Below, in pieces: positions 16,653 through 26,113 of a stretch of 64,000 bases of DNA. Under the pieces are notes generated by a model, which did not search any database, was not told where the DNA came from, and was given only the letters and a program-made list of their open reading frames with translations. The DNA is from Mycetohabitans endofungorum (GTDB lineage: Bacteria; Pseudomonadota; Gammaproteobacteria; Burkholderiales; Burkholderiaceae): NCBI RefSeq assembly GCF_037477895.1, contig NZ_CP132745.1, forward strand, positions 725,631 through 789,630, in the 5' to 3' direction. The position numbers and the translations under genes are program-made. Numbering within the stretch: the stretch's first letter is position 1; every line of letters starts with the position of its first letter.

Positions 16653-18923
16653 CTACATGGGCCGGCGCACCCGTGCGTTGCAGCTGCGCCAGCGCCGCAG
16701 CAGCAACGCATTGCCCACGACGCTCACGCTGGACAAGGCCATCGCCGCACCTGCGATCATCGGATTGAGCCACCCGAGCGCGGCCAATGGCACGCCGACG
16801 ACGTTGTAGACGAAAGCCCAGAATAGGTTTTGCCAGATTTTGCGATATGTACGTCGTGATAGGTCCAGTGCGTCGGCTACCAGTGCAGGATCGTCACGCA
16901 TTAACGTGATGCCGGCAGCGTGCATCGCGACGTCCGTGCCGCTGCCGATCGCGATGCCCAAGTCGGCGGCGGCCAGCGCCGGCGCATCGTTGACACCGTC
17001 GCCAACCATCGCCACCACATTGCCTTGCTCGCGCAACCGCGCGATCATCGCGGCCTTGTCCTGCGGTGACATGTCCGCATGCACTTCGGCGATACCAACC
17101 GCTGAGGCGACTGCCGCTGCGCTGCCGCCGTTGTCGCCCGTCATCAGCAGGGTACGTATGCCCGATGTGGCGAGCCGGGCGAGCGCCGCCTGGGCCGATG
17201 GCCTGACCGTGTCGCCGAATGCGATTAGCGCCAGTGGGGCGGGCGAAGGTGCCACGCACACCAGCCACGATACGGTGTTGCCGGCCCGCTGCAGCGCGTC
17301 CGAACGCGCCTGCAGTGCCGCGTCGGGCGCGATGCCAAGCTCGCGCAGCCATCGCGTGCTGCCGATGCCAAAGATCGCGTCGCCGATCGTTGTCTGGATG
17401 CCACGTCCAGCGATAGCGCGGGTGTCGCGCGCCTTGGCGGCAACCACCTGCCGCTGCTGCGCCAAGGCGACGATTGCGCGCGCCAGCGGATGTTCGCTGT
17501 GCTGCTGCACACCGGCGGCAATCGACAGCGCGTCCTCGTCTGTGCCCTCCAATGCATCGAAGGCCACGACGACGGGCTTGCCGTCGGTCAACGTGCCGGT
17601 CTTGTCGAGCGCGATGACGTTAACCCGATGAGCAAGCTCCAGTGCCTCGGCGTCCTTGATCAGCATCCCATGCCGGGCCGCGACGCCGGTGCCGGCAAGG
17701 ATGGCGGTTGGCGTCGCAAGCCCAAGCGAACAGGGGCAGGCGATCACCAATACGGCGATTGCGTTCAAGATCGCATGTTGGACCGGTGCGCCGGCGAGCA
17801 ACCAGCCGCACAGCGTGACCAGTGCAATCGCGATGATGGCCGGCACGAATACGGCGCTGACGCGATCCACCAGTCGCTGGATGGGCGCCTTCGCGGCTTG
17901 CGCGGTCTCGACCAGCTGGATGATCTGAGCCAGCATCGTTTGTGCACCGATCCCCGTCGCCTCGATCACGACTGCGCCTTCGCCGTTCAGCGAGCCGGCG
18001 TGCACTGTGTCGCCTTCGTCTTTCGCCATGGGAAGGCTCTCGCCACTTAACATGGCTTCGTTCGCGTGCGTGCGGCCGCCGACGATGCGGCCATCGACCG
18101 GGAATCGCTCGCCGGGACGCACGATCACTTGCATGCCGACGCGCACGTCGGACAGTGGTAGCTCACGTTCAGTGCCGTCGATACGCACGCGGGCTGTATC
18201 GGGCCGCAGTGCGTTTAGTGCGCGGATCGCGGCGGTGGTCTGTCGCTTAGCGCGGGTTTCGAGCCACTTGCCGAACAGCACCAGCGTGATGATCACGGCG
18301 GATGCCTCGAAATAGAGGGGAGCACCGCCATGTGGGTGGGTCGCCCATTGGTAAAGGGATAATCCATAAGCGGCCGATGTGCCCAGCGCGACAAGCAGGT
18401 CCATGTTGCCGGACAGCGCTAGCACGGCCTTGTAGCCGGATACGTAGAAGCGCGCGCCGAGCACGAACTGGATCACGGTCGCCAGCACGGCTTGCAGCAG
18501 AATCGGCACGCTCGGCGCACCGTGGCCTATCGCCGCCTGTATGTCCGCCATCGGCTCGCCGGAGTGGGGCGATGGCGCGGCGCCCGCCAGCATCTCGATC
18601 ATGGGCGCCAGCAGCGGCAGTGTCAGCAAGGTGGAGACGATCACCGCCGCCAGCGGCCACATTGCGTTCTCGTGTGAAGCCGCAGCGGGCGTCTCGGGCG
18701 TCAGACGTGCGTCGTAGCCAGCCTTCTTGACGGCGGCGACGAGTGTGGGAGCCGCCACATCGAGCCCGGCCGTGACCGATGCCCGCTCGGTCGCCAGATT
18801 AACGGTCACATGGAATACCCCCGGCACCTTGCCGAGTGCACGCTCGACACGCGTCACGCAGGAGGCGCATGTCATGCCTTCGATATCCAGCGATGTCGTA
18901 TAGGTCGGGGAGGTTTTCATCAT
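16653..18923 (-). CDS. copA: Copper-translocating P1B-type ATPase
   Basis: 756-residue inner-membrane Cu(I) exporter. One N-terminal heavy-metal-associated domain carries GMTCASC (16-22). It is followed by transmembrane segments, the actuator motif SGES, the ion-site helix [11 protein letters not shown], the phosphorylation motif [11 protein letters not shown], the nucleotide-binding SEHPLA and the hinge [13 protein letters not shown]. The CPC motif, with one N-terminal GMTCxxC domain, indicates Cu(I)/Ag(I) specificity. A MerR-type promoter with a 19-bp spacer lies immediately upstream, fitting CueR control. A Zur-like gene follows in the same transcription unit. The second Met is an equally possible start. 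Confidence 0.95.
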   Translation of the reverse strand: MMKTSPTYTTSLDIEGMTCASCVTRVERALGKVPGVFHVTVNLATERASVTAGLDVAAPTLVAAVKKAGYDARLTPETPAAASHENAMWPLAAVIVSTLLTLPLLAPMIEMLAGAAPSPHSGEPMADIQAAIGHGAPSVPILLQAVLATVIQFVLGARFYVSGYKAVLALSGNMDLLVALGTSAAYGLSLYQWATHPHGGAPLYFEASAVIITLVLFGKWLETRAKRQTTAAIRALNALRPDTARVRIDGTERELPLSDVRVGMQVIVRPGERFPVDGRIVGGRTHANEAMLSGESLPMAKDEGDTVHAGSLNGEGAVVIEATGIGAQTMLAQIIQLVETAQAAKAPIQRLVDRVSAVFVPAIIAIALVTLCGWLLAGAPVQHAILNAIAVLVIACPCSLGLATPTAILAGTGVAARHGMLIKDAEALELAHRVNVIALDKTGTLTDGKPVVVAFDALEGTDEDALSIAAGVQQHSEHPLARAIVALAQQRQVVAAKARDTRAIAGRGIQTTIGDAIFGIGSTRWLRELGIAPDAALQARSDALQRAGNTVSWLVCVAPSPAPLALIAFGDTVRPSAQAALARLATSGIRTLLMTGDNGGSAAAVASAVGIAEVHADMSPQDKAAMIARLREQGNVVAMVGDGVNDAPALAAADLGIAIGSGTDVAMHAAGITLMRDDPALVADALDLSRRTYRKIWQNLFWAFVYNVVGVPLAALGWLNPMIAGAAMALSSVSVVGNALLLRRWRSCNARVRRPM

Positions 18924-18949
18924 GTCGGGGCGCGATACAGGAGGAATGC

Positions 18950-18980
18950 AGTATCAGCCTTCCCATGATGGGAGAGTCAA
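18950..18980 (-). promoter_or_regulatory. MerR/CueR-type promoter of copA
   Basis: On the minus strand -35 TTGACT and -10 GATACT are separated by exactly 19 bp. The spacer contains the dyad CTCCCAT/ATGGGAAG, matching the ACCTTCCC-type half-sites of CueR operators. Over-long 19-bp spacers are the hallmark of MerR-family activated promoters. No cueR gene is present in this window, so the regulator must act in trans. Confidence 0.75.
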
Positions 18981-19238
18981 GGTCACACGGCGACCCGTCA
19001 CGCCGCTGCCACGCGCGACAGCACGACCGCCACGATGCCCATCCCGGGTCCGGCGCCGCGACCGAAGGGGCTACCGTCGGTCGATACGGCATCCAGAGCG
19101 GCGTGCTCAGGGTCCAGTCTCCGAGCGACGAAAACGCATCGGGCGAGTTCGATGATGTATCGAGCATCGTGCTGCTCCGTTACTCCGCTGGTTGTGTATT
19201 CGGCATGCTATGGCGACGCAAGTCGCATGTCATCCGAT

Positions 19239-19472
19239 CGGCAGCAGGTGCTCGTCGCGTTCCAGGAAGTTGAGGATAACCTCGCAAACTTGCGCATCCT
19301 GACCGACCAGATCCAGGCGCAGAACGACGACTCCGTGCAGGCATCGGGTCGGACTGCACAGTTGTCGCGCGCGCAGTACCGCGAGGGCTCAGTCAGCTAT
19401 CTGGACGTGATCGATTCGGAGCGCACGGTGCTACAGAACCAGCGTGCGGCCATGCAGCTGATCGGCGCGACG
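19239..19472 (+). pseudogene. Relic of an RND outer-membrane efflux lipoprotein (OprM/NodT family), C-terminal fragment
   Basis: About 78 residues resemble the last helical hairpin of OprM/NodT-type channels: VLVAFQEVEDNLANLRIL, AQLSRAQYREGSVSYLDVID and SERTVLQNQRAAMQLIGA. The upstream 600 residues expected for the family and the signal peptide are absent, and the C-terminal end runs into unrelated sequence. It is not functional as it stands. Confidence 0.75.
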
Positions 19473-19829
19473 GTCATCCGACGGATGGCTGCCGCGCCGA
19501 TTGTTCATCCAATCCAACAAGTCCATTTCGTTGCAGCCGATTTATCCGTTCTCGCGTGGTTCCTACCATGCCATGCATCGACGTAGGAACAGCGATATCG
19601 TGCGGCTCGGTGGCCGCGATGCACGAGGCGATGTCGCATCGCAAGTGGAGCATCCGATGAGAGCGCTGATTGAACGCCAGTTGTACCACCCTACATTCGT
19701 GCTGCCGATGATCGCACTGATGCAGTTGATGGTCGCGCTCAACTTCAACCTGACACAAGTTCTCCTCATCGTGGTGACCAAAGGTGTGCAAAGCGGCTGG
19801 CACGTGTTGCACCATGCGGCTGTGCACCC

Positions 19830-20057
19830 CTACTGGGCTGCTCGGTCAATCCACTCGGCGATCGCGACCGCCTCTGTGGTTGCCATTGAACGCAACCCCG
19901 CGTTCGCGCGTGCCCGATCCTGCGCGCTGCGATGCTGGCTAACCGTCCACTTACCGAGCAAACGGGTAACCGTTAATTCGATGCTGACCACTTGATTGGC
20001 TAAATGATCGAGAAAGTCAGGCGGCGCGTCGCTCAGTTTCCATGGTGAGTCCGTCAC
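19830..20057 (-). pseudogene. PaiB-like FMN-binding regulator, C-terminal fragment
   Basis: PWKLSDAPPDFLDHLANQVV and SIELTVTRLLGKWTVSQHRS match the C-terminal signature of PaiB-type FMN-binding negative transcriptional regulators (PW.vSDAP.dF, I.R..GKWK.SQN). Only about 70 of the expected 200 residues remain. The sequence upstream of the fragment contains short direct repeats (GAGTCCGTCACA/GAGTCTGTCACA) and no N-terminal domain. Confidence 0.6.
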
Positions 20058-20596
20058 ATGCGTTCCATGACGAGTCTGTCACACGTACCTGCATCTGTCG
20101 CATGAGCCGGGCGAACAGCGCGCGCACCTATCACGAATCGTCATGTACGACGAGGCGGTCCTAGGCGTGCATCGCTGCATAAGTCGTAGGCCGGTGCGGC
20201 ACGATGGGCCTGTTGTTTGCTCGGATACCAGCCTGGCGACACGTAAGCGCTTGAGCCTTGCAACAAAGCGAGCGCGTCCGAATCAGTGCGCGCGTCGCGT
20301 CACACCGGATCAGGGTATGCGACGGGGCGCTGCGGCGTGTCGAGCCATTCTGCGCCGGCATCGATTTTGAAAGGCATGGGGTTGGCCTTCGGCGTGCTGC
20401 AGAAACATGGGTGTCGTCCATCGGTAGGTGCAGCATGTGTTGTCCAATTGACAAGAGCCAACCGCATGTCAACAATCTTGTCGCGGTTCATAGTTTGCAG
20501 CCGGCCGAGGACCACGGCCGCAGGTCGCAGCACGGGGTCCGGGGCGGAATGGGCCGCATCGGGTGGTCTGCGAATAACAAATACGAGGCAATCCTG
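20058..20596. other. Gene-poor stretch
   Basis: No recognisable gene. Several mutually overlapping frames (20143-20370, 20161-20475 on the minus strand, 20286-20597) lack family features. A GAGG-type ribosome binding site for the following gene lies at its right end. Confidence 0.4.
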
Positions 20597-22115
20597 ATGA
20601 TGCAACTCAAGTCGCTGCTGCATGCGTCGCGCGTCGTCGCACGCGTGCCTACCCCTGTTTCATATTGTGGCGCATTGGCCGCCGCCGTGCTGGCTATCGG
20701 CTGCGCGGGGCCCTCGCCGTTGAGCGCGAGCAATGCCGGCTGGACGACGACAGAGGTGGCCGATTCGTATGTGTTCGGCTATCCCCTGGTGGTGATGGAC
20801 GTGCTGCGCGAGGCGCAGACGGCGACGCGTCCGGTCAACCAACTCTATACGGGGACCTCCGGTGAGCCGGGCTTTGTCAGCAGCGAGTGGCTGGATCTCG
20901 GCCCTGAGCCGGTCGTGCTGTCGTTGCCCGACGCGCATGGCCGCTACACACTGGTGCAGGCCAATGACATGTGGACCAACGTCGCCGTGTCGGCCGGCAC
21001 CCGCACGACCGGTTCGCGCGCGCAGACCATCGCGTTCGTCGGGCCGGGCTGGATGGGCAGCTTGCCGCCTGGCGTTGCACGCGTGGATTCGCCAACCCGT
21101 TATCTGATGCTTTGCGTGGTGGAGCCGGGGGTGGCGCGCGGTGCCGCGCGGTGCCGCACGGTCGCATAAGCCGAATGCAACTCCACGGGTCGCGCCACTA
21201 ACCGCATGGCTGGGCAAGCACGGCGCCGTACCGTCGTCGGCGTTTGCCCGCGTTTCGCCGTCGCCGGCCGGCACATCAACAGGCAGCCGTATGACCGGTA
21301 GCGCCGCGCGTGGCGCGTGGCGCCCGGCCGATGATGGCTCGACCGTTGCCGCCGCGCTCGCCCGCGTCGATCAGATGAGTGCTCAGACCTTCTTTACCCG
21401 CTTGTCCGCGGCGCTGGTCGATAGCCCACCGGTGGCTGACACGGACGATCACGCGTTGCAAATGCTCAAGCAGCTCGGCATCGTGCCGGGCCAGCCTTTT
21501 ACACTGTCGCCCGTCTCGGCCAAGGCATTTGCGGCCGGTATCGAGCAAGGCAGGGCACGCGTGCGTAGCGTGCCCCCGAACGGTGTCGTGGCGGCGAACG
21601 GATGGCGTTGGTTTGATGACGATGCGGGCAGCTACGGACAGGATTATGCGTATCGCGCGTACGTTGCCACGGTGGTGCCCGGCGCAGGTCTGACGGAGGA
21701 TGTGCTGACGCCGGTCGCCGATGTGGACCGCGACAACCGCCCGCTATCGGGGAAGGATGGCTACATGATGCATTTCGCGCGTAACCAGTTGCCCGTCTCG
21801 GCCGGCGGCTGGACGCTCGTCGCGGAGCCGTTGGATGACGACGAAGCCGGCGGCGTCGGCGCGTCGTTCAGGGGCGACGCGCATAGGCCGGGGTGGCGTA
21901 ATCGCCATGTCGTGCTGACCGATCGCGATCATCTAGTGCGCAACCAGGACGGGTCGATTGATATCACCGTGCAGCCGACCGCGCCAGCGCGCCCCGCCGC
22001 AGCGAACTGGCTCGTATCGCCGACCGGCCATTTCAGGATGGTCATGCGGATCTATGGCCCAAGTGCAGTGATGCGCCGCTCGAACTGGCGGCCGCCGGCA
22101 TTGGATCGCCAGTAG
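20597..22115 (+). pseudogene. DUF1254/DUF1214 lipoprotein gene broken by a 10-bp tandem duplication
   Basis: The first part (to the stop near 21169) encodes a lipoprotein-type signal ending LAIGC, followed by the DUF1254 domain (ADSYVFGYPLVVMDV, NQLYTGTSG, LPDAHGRYTLVQANDMWTNV). The second part, in another frame, encodes the remainder plus the DUF1214 C-terminus (NGWRWFDDDAGSYGQDYAYRA, GKDGYMMHFARNQLPV, ISIT-like IDITVQ). The unit gcgcggtgcc occurs twice in tandem at 21136-21155. Removing one copy restores one uninterrupted frame, giving VARGAARSHKPNATPRVAPLTAW. These periplasmic proteins are common but of unknown function. Confidence 0.85.
21136..21155. repeat. 10-bp tandem duplication causing the frameshift
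   Basis: Two perfect copies of gcgcggtgcc are adjacent. Ten is not a multiple of three, so the second copy shifts the reading frame. Precise loss by slippage would repair the gene. Confidence 0.85.
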
Positions 22116-22481
22116 CCGAGACAGTGCCGCGAAAGTGGCCCGACTTGCCGGTGGCGTGAGAATGGCGCTGGGCCGCTAGTTACTTCATCGGACTTTTATA
22201 AGGTATCCAGGCGCTATCTAATTACCGCAACGGCATAGCTGCACCGCATGATCGTTGTGACGCGCAATATGGCCGATTTGTTGAAACCGGCGTGTCCCTA
22301 GTGAATCCTTGGGACACGTTCGTATTGCCGTCAATGGTTTTGCCCGACGCAGTGCAACCGGTCTACGCGGCTCGCGCTCGCCGATAATGCCAGGAGGCAC
22401 TCGATCGCCGGTAGCGTTAGGTCGGTCTTCGGTTTGTCATCGCGCGAGCCGGCTCGTGGCGCCGGTATGCCGAACGTCACC
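22116..22481. other. Intergenic stretch without supported gene
   Basis: The frames 22218-22400 (-) and 22309-22572 (+) are short, overlap each other and show no family match. I see no repeat or RNA structure worth naming. Confidence 0.4.
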
Positions 22482-22715
22482 TCATGCTGCCTTGAGCCGG
22501 TGCTGTGTATCAATCCACAATTTTCCCCAATGCAGTGCGTATGCGGTGGCCTGTTCGGCCTCGAAGAAATAGTCGAGCGCCTCGAAATGCTCCACGTGCG
22601 ACCGTGTGCCATGCTGCTGGCCTTCGAGGTCGAGATTGGCGGCATACAGGCCGTTGCCCAGCGGCTCTGCGCTGGGCAATATCGTGTAGCCCTTGTAATT
22701 GCGGCATATCTCCAT
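22482..22715 (-). CDS. Small conserved hypothetical protein (Burkholderia-type, about 77 aa)
   Basis: 77 residues beginning MEICRNYKGYTILPSAEPLG. The pattern YKGYTI-P-SA...G-YAANL...FEALDYFF..QA.AYA..WG..W(I/V)D is one I recognise from small conserved Burkholderia proteins of unknown function (possibly DUF6566). No signal peptide or membrane segment is visible. The frame continues upstream to 22877, but conserved sequence starts at the chosen Met. It lies just downstream of the glycosyltransferase on the same strand, separated by about 100 bp. Confidence 0.65.
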   Translation of the reverse strand: MEICRNYKGYTILPSAEPLGNGLYAANLDLEGQQHGTRSHVEHFEALDYFFEAEQATAYALHWGKLWIDTQHRLKAA

Positions 22716-22818
22716 GGGTATCTTGCAAGCTGGCGTGACACCTATAGCATACGCCGGACAAAATCGCCGCGAACGAATCAATAGTGCAATTGGTATGAAG
22801 ACGGCTGTTCGACGCTGG

Positions 22819-24075
22819 TCAGGCTGTTCCGGTCGCCGCTGGTACGGCGCGCCTGGATGCAAGAATCGTGTCGACATACGCCTTCAGTCTCGCGTTGCTT
22901 GCGTCGATGCCGTAATGTTGCGCTCGCTGGCGAGCGCGTCCGGCGAGTTCGGTGCGCAGCGCAGGGTTGGTCAGCACCGTGCGCATGGCGTCTACCATCG
23001 CGTCGACGTCACCGACCGGAACGAGAATGCCGGCACGGCCGCCATTGAGGATTTCGCTGGGCCCGGTCGGGCAGTCGGTTGCGATAATCGGCCTGCCCAG
23101 CGCGAGGCCCTCGAGCAGCACCATCGGCATGCCTTCGTAGCGCGAACTCAGTATCTGGAGTGTCGCGCCGGCGATCACTGGATGCGGGTTGTTCAATTGA
23201 CCGGTGAAGTGCACACGCTCGCCGATACCCAACTCGCGCGCCAATTGCTCGAGTTCGGCGCGAAACGCTCCGTCGCCCACGATCACCAAATGCTCGCGTA
23301 CGACGTGCGCCATCACCAAACGTTGATATGCTCGCAACAGCGTGCGATGGTCTTTCTGGATCTCGTCGAGGCGGGCTACCGAGACGATATAGGGCTCATC
23401 AGGCATTGACGCGCTGCCGTCCTGATGGGACGCACGTTCGTGGATCGCCGCGATATCGATCGCATTCGGCAGCACCAGCAGCGGAGGTAGCCGCGAGCCG
23501 AACATCGCCTGTGCTTCATCGGCCATGTGCTCGGTCAGCGCCGCAATCCGGTCGTAGGCTTGATATTGTTTCAGCAAGCGCCGGATTTTGCGGGGCCGGC
23601 CACCAAGCCGAGCATCGAAGCTGAAGTGATTTACTCCGAGCCATCCAACACCGTACCGGCCTGCGATGCGACGCAGCGACATATCGAAATCGACGATTAG
23701 ATGATGCTCGCGGGCAAGATGGGCGATGCGCTGTGACACATAACGGCGCACAACAACCGTATTGAAGATGTCGCGCGCGATGCGTTCGAGTTTGCTGCGC
23801 TTGTGCAGGTGTCGTCGTGTTTGGAAAAAATTCAGCCATCTGCGATCGACCAGCGTCTCGATGCATACGTCGGCCGGGATCGACGCACGGAAACGACGTT
23901 CCAACGCAGCCGACGTGAACATGACTGACAGCGTCACATTGAAATGCTTGCGATCGAAAACGCGCAACCATTGGATCAGTGCGCTTTCAATGCCGCCGTC
24001 GTTAAATTCGGTGATGTGGAAAATAATCCGGACGCGCTGTGCCGTGCCGGCCTCCCTCGATGATAATCGTTCCAT
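22819..24075 (-). CDS. Glycosyltransferase family 4 protein
   Basis: 418-residue GT-B enzyme. The N-terminal domain has FHITEFNDGGIESALIQWL (the GG-E-S loop of GT4). The C-terminal nucleotide-sugar domain shows PYIVSVARLDEIQKDHRTLL, VIVGDGAFRAELEQLARELG, VHFTGQ and the E-x7-E catalytic motif RYEGMPMVLLEGLALG. Such retaining enzymes build lipopolysaccharide or exopolysaccharide; donor and acceptor cannot be assigned. No polysaccharide cluster surrounds it, so it is an isolated gene. The start at 24075 (MERLSSREAG) lies shortly before the fold. Confidence 0.88.
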   Translation of the reverse strand: MERLSSREAGTAQRVRIIFHITEFNDGGIESALIQWLRVFDRKHFNVTLSVMFTSAALERRFRASIPADVCIETLVDRRWLNFFQTRRHLHKRSKLERIARDIFNTVVVRRYVSQRIAHLAREHHLIVDFDMSLRRIAGRYGVGWLGVNHFSFDARLGGRPRKIRRLLKQYQAYDRIAALTEHMADEAQAMFGSRLPPLLVLPNAIDIAAIHERASHQDGSASMPDEPYIVSVARLDEIQKDHRTLLRAYQRLVMAHVVREHLVIVGDGAFRAELEQLARELGIGERVHFTGQLNNPHPVIAGATLQILSSRYEGMPMVLLEGLALGRPIIATDCPTGPSEILNGGRAGILVPVGDVDAMVDAMRTVLTNPALRTELAGRARQRAQHYGIDASNARLKAYVDTILASRRAVPAATGTA

Positions 24076-24216
24076 GAGCAGCGTGTGGTGAATGGCTATG
24101 ACGGCTCGACGACACGTTGATGGCGCGAAGGCGTACCCGTAGTCGCGAAGCGTTATACCACAGTCCTGTGCGGACCCTTTTCGTTCGCGCGCGAGCGTTT
24201 ATGCTGCGCGGCAAAA

Positions 24217-24232
24217 CTTTATGCGCACAAAG
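24217..24232. other. parS-like site 4, 15 kb from parAB (one mismatch)
   Basis: CTTTATGCGCACAAAG differs from the palindrome at 8535 in one position. It lies upstream of the glycosyltransferase, far from the partition genes. A 15/16 match could be chance, but the word is rare enough to note. Confidence 0.4.
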
Positions 24233-24431
24233 CTTGCGTGAGAGCCCGCGATCGATGGTGATGCCGATGAGGGATGAAGCCCTACCCCTGATTGCCATCA
24301 ACGCCACCGCCCACTAGCATTGCCCTGGCGGCATCGCGGGCCAAAGCGCGAGCGACAATACGACGCCGAACAGCGGTGCAACTAAACAGCGGTGCCACCA
24401 AGAAATAGTCGCCGGCGCAGGCCGTGCCTAG

Positions 24432-25813
24432 TACTACAGCCGTAACTATAATGGATTAAAATTACGAAGGGATTGTATGTGGCGCACGATTGATGAAGAC
24501 ACTGGTGCAAGGATGGGAGCGTGAGCTAGTGGCGTTGCACGAAAGGATTGCATGCCAGTTCAGTCGTTCGGAATCGCGCCAGCGCTCACTGGCCTATTTG
24601 AAGGCTCTGTTGGGTGGGGTGGAGCGCAAGAATGGCTGGCAGCTAGCAGAATGGATGGGTGAATCGACACCAGACAGCGTACAGTATCTGCTTGATCGGG
24701 CCAGGTGGGATGTCCACGCCGTGCGTGACGTGCTGCGCCAGTATGTGGTCGAACAGCTGGGAGCCACGGATGCCGTGCTGATTGTGGATGAAACAGGATT
24801 CGTCAAGAAAGGCGAGCACTCGGTCGGCGTGCAACGTCAGTATAGTGGCACCGCGGGGCGCATCGAGAACAGCCAGATTGGGGTGTTTCTCTGTTATGCC
24901 GGCAAGAAGGGCAGTGCCTTCATTGATCGGGAGCTTTATCTGCCCAAAGCCTGGACAGATGAGCCGTCGCGTTGCGCGGCGGCGGGCGTTCCTGAGACGG
25001 TCAAGTTTGCCACCAAGCCTCAATTGGCTCGACAGATGCTTGAGCGCGCCCTGGAGGCGGGCGTGCCCTGCGGGTGGGTGACGGGCGATGAGGTGTACGG
25101 GGGCGATCGCAGGTTGAGGCTATGGTTGGAATCGCGCCAGCAGCCGTTTGTGATGGCGGTGGCAAAGAATGAACCGCTATGGTGGCAGGGGCCGACGTAT
25201 GTTCGTGCGCAGCGCATTGCACAGAGCGTGCCTGCCCGGGCATGGCAACGTTTGTCGGCAGGCGCTGGAGCGAAAGGCGAGCGCCTCTACGACTGGGCAC
25301 TCATTGAGCTGTGGCGCTTGCAAACTAGCGCTGAGGAGCGCCGCTTCGGACACTATTTGCTGGTACGGCGCAGCCTCGATGAGAAACGGGAGCATGCCTA
25401 TTACCTCGTCTATGCGCCACGCAGCAAGGCCTCGAAGCAGGCACTGGTTAAGGTGGCGGGGCGCAGATGGCAAATTGAGACCAGCTTTGAGGCAGCCAAG
25501 GGCGAATGCGGTTTGGATCAGTACGAGGTGCGCCGATGGCAGGGCTGGTATCGCCATATCACCCTCACGCTGCTAGCCCATGCTGTTCTGGTTACGCTGA
25601 GCGCGCGCAGTAAAAAAAACGCCTGAAGGCAGGGTGCCGCTGAGCGTGCAGGAGATTCGCCGATTACTATGCCGTCTTTTATGGAGGGGATTGAGCTCGA
25701 TTAACACTGTTCTGCGATGGTCAATCTGGCGTCGCACCCATCAATGGCGAGCGCAGCAGGCTCATTATCGCGCTCGTGGTTGCGCGCCACCGTGAATAGT
25801 TACGGCTGTAGTA
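24432..25813 (+). mobile_element. IS701-family insertion sequence, complete ends with CTAG target duplication
   Basis: Perfect 18-bp terminal inverted repeats TACTACAGCCGTAACTAT bound a 1382-bp element. Both ends are flanked by CTAG (24428-24431 and 25814-25817), the 4-bp target duplication typical of the IS701 family. It carries one transposase gene and is inserted in a decayed EamA transporter gene. Confidence 0.92.
24490..25626 (+). CDS. IS701-family transposase, frame broken at an A8 tract
   Basis: DDE transposase with the characteristic block ATDAVLIVDETGFVKKGEHS followed by VGVQRQYSGTAGRIENSQIG, then GWVTGDEVYGG and AGRRWQIETSFEAAKGE (catalytic Glu), ending in SKKNA. The frame stops early because the tract at 25612-25619 has eight A residues. 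With seven A, translation would continue to the TGA at 25793-25795 with the family-typical tail PLSVQEIRRLL ... RRTHQWRAQQAHYRARG. Either the element is inactivated or the full protein is made by slippage on the A tract. The first codon at 24490 is TTG; ATG follows at 24493. Confidence 0.88.
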   Translation: MMKTLVQGWERELVALHERIACQFSRSESRQRSLAYLKALLGGVERKNGWQLAEWMGESTPDSVQYLLDRARWDVHAVRDVLRQYVVEQLGATDAVLIVDETGFVKKGEHSVGVQRQYSGTAGRIENSQIGVFLCYAGKKGSAFIDRELYLPKAWTDEPSRCAAAGVPETVKFATKPQLARQMLERALEAGVPCGWVTGDEVYGGDRRLRLWLESRQQPFVMAVAKNEPLWWQGPTYVRAQRIAQSVPARAWQRLSAGAGAKGERLYDWALIELWRLQTSAEERRFGHYLLVRRSLDEKREHAYYLVYAPRSKASKQALVKVAGRRWQIETSFEAAKGECGLDQYEVRRWQGWYRHITLTLLAHAVLVTLSARSKKNA

Positions 25814-26113
25814 CTAGGTTGCGCAATGCGACAACGAATAGCATTAGGTTGACGCCGTACCCGGCAAAACCTGTCGGCGCGAGGCGGCGGCTTGGAATGC
25901 CGTAGGGAGTGGCGCGACAGCAGTCCATGCCGGCGCGAACTTGACGGGCTCTCTGATCCATCTTTTCATGCAGGCGAGAACCGTCGCGTCACGCATTGAG
26001 CCCTTGTGTGTCAAATTGCTGTCGACGATCCAGCCTAAGCATGCCGCCATCCGGTGAGACGCGCAAGACAGGCGCCGAGTTAAATGACAGGATACCGTAT
26101 GTTCTGCGTGGAC

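Larger units (their letters stand above)
24290..26050 (-). pseudogene. EamA/DMT transporter relic interrupted by an IS701-family element
   Basis: On the minus strand, sequence right of the IS encodes ACLGWIVDSNLTHKGSMRDA and TVLACMK, which resembles the EamA repeat (ACL.W..DNNLTRK.S..DA). Sequence crossing the IS site, after its removal, encodes GVNLMLFVVALRNLGTA and then GDYFLVAPLF, another EamA signature. The left part loses frame before LALARDA-like remnants. The gene is therefore both frameshifted and IS-interrupted. An intact version would export small metabolites across the inner membrane. Confidence 0.7.
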
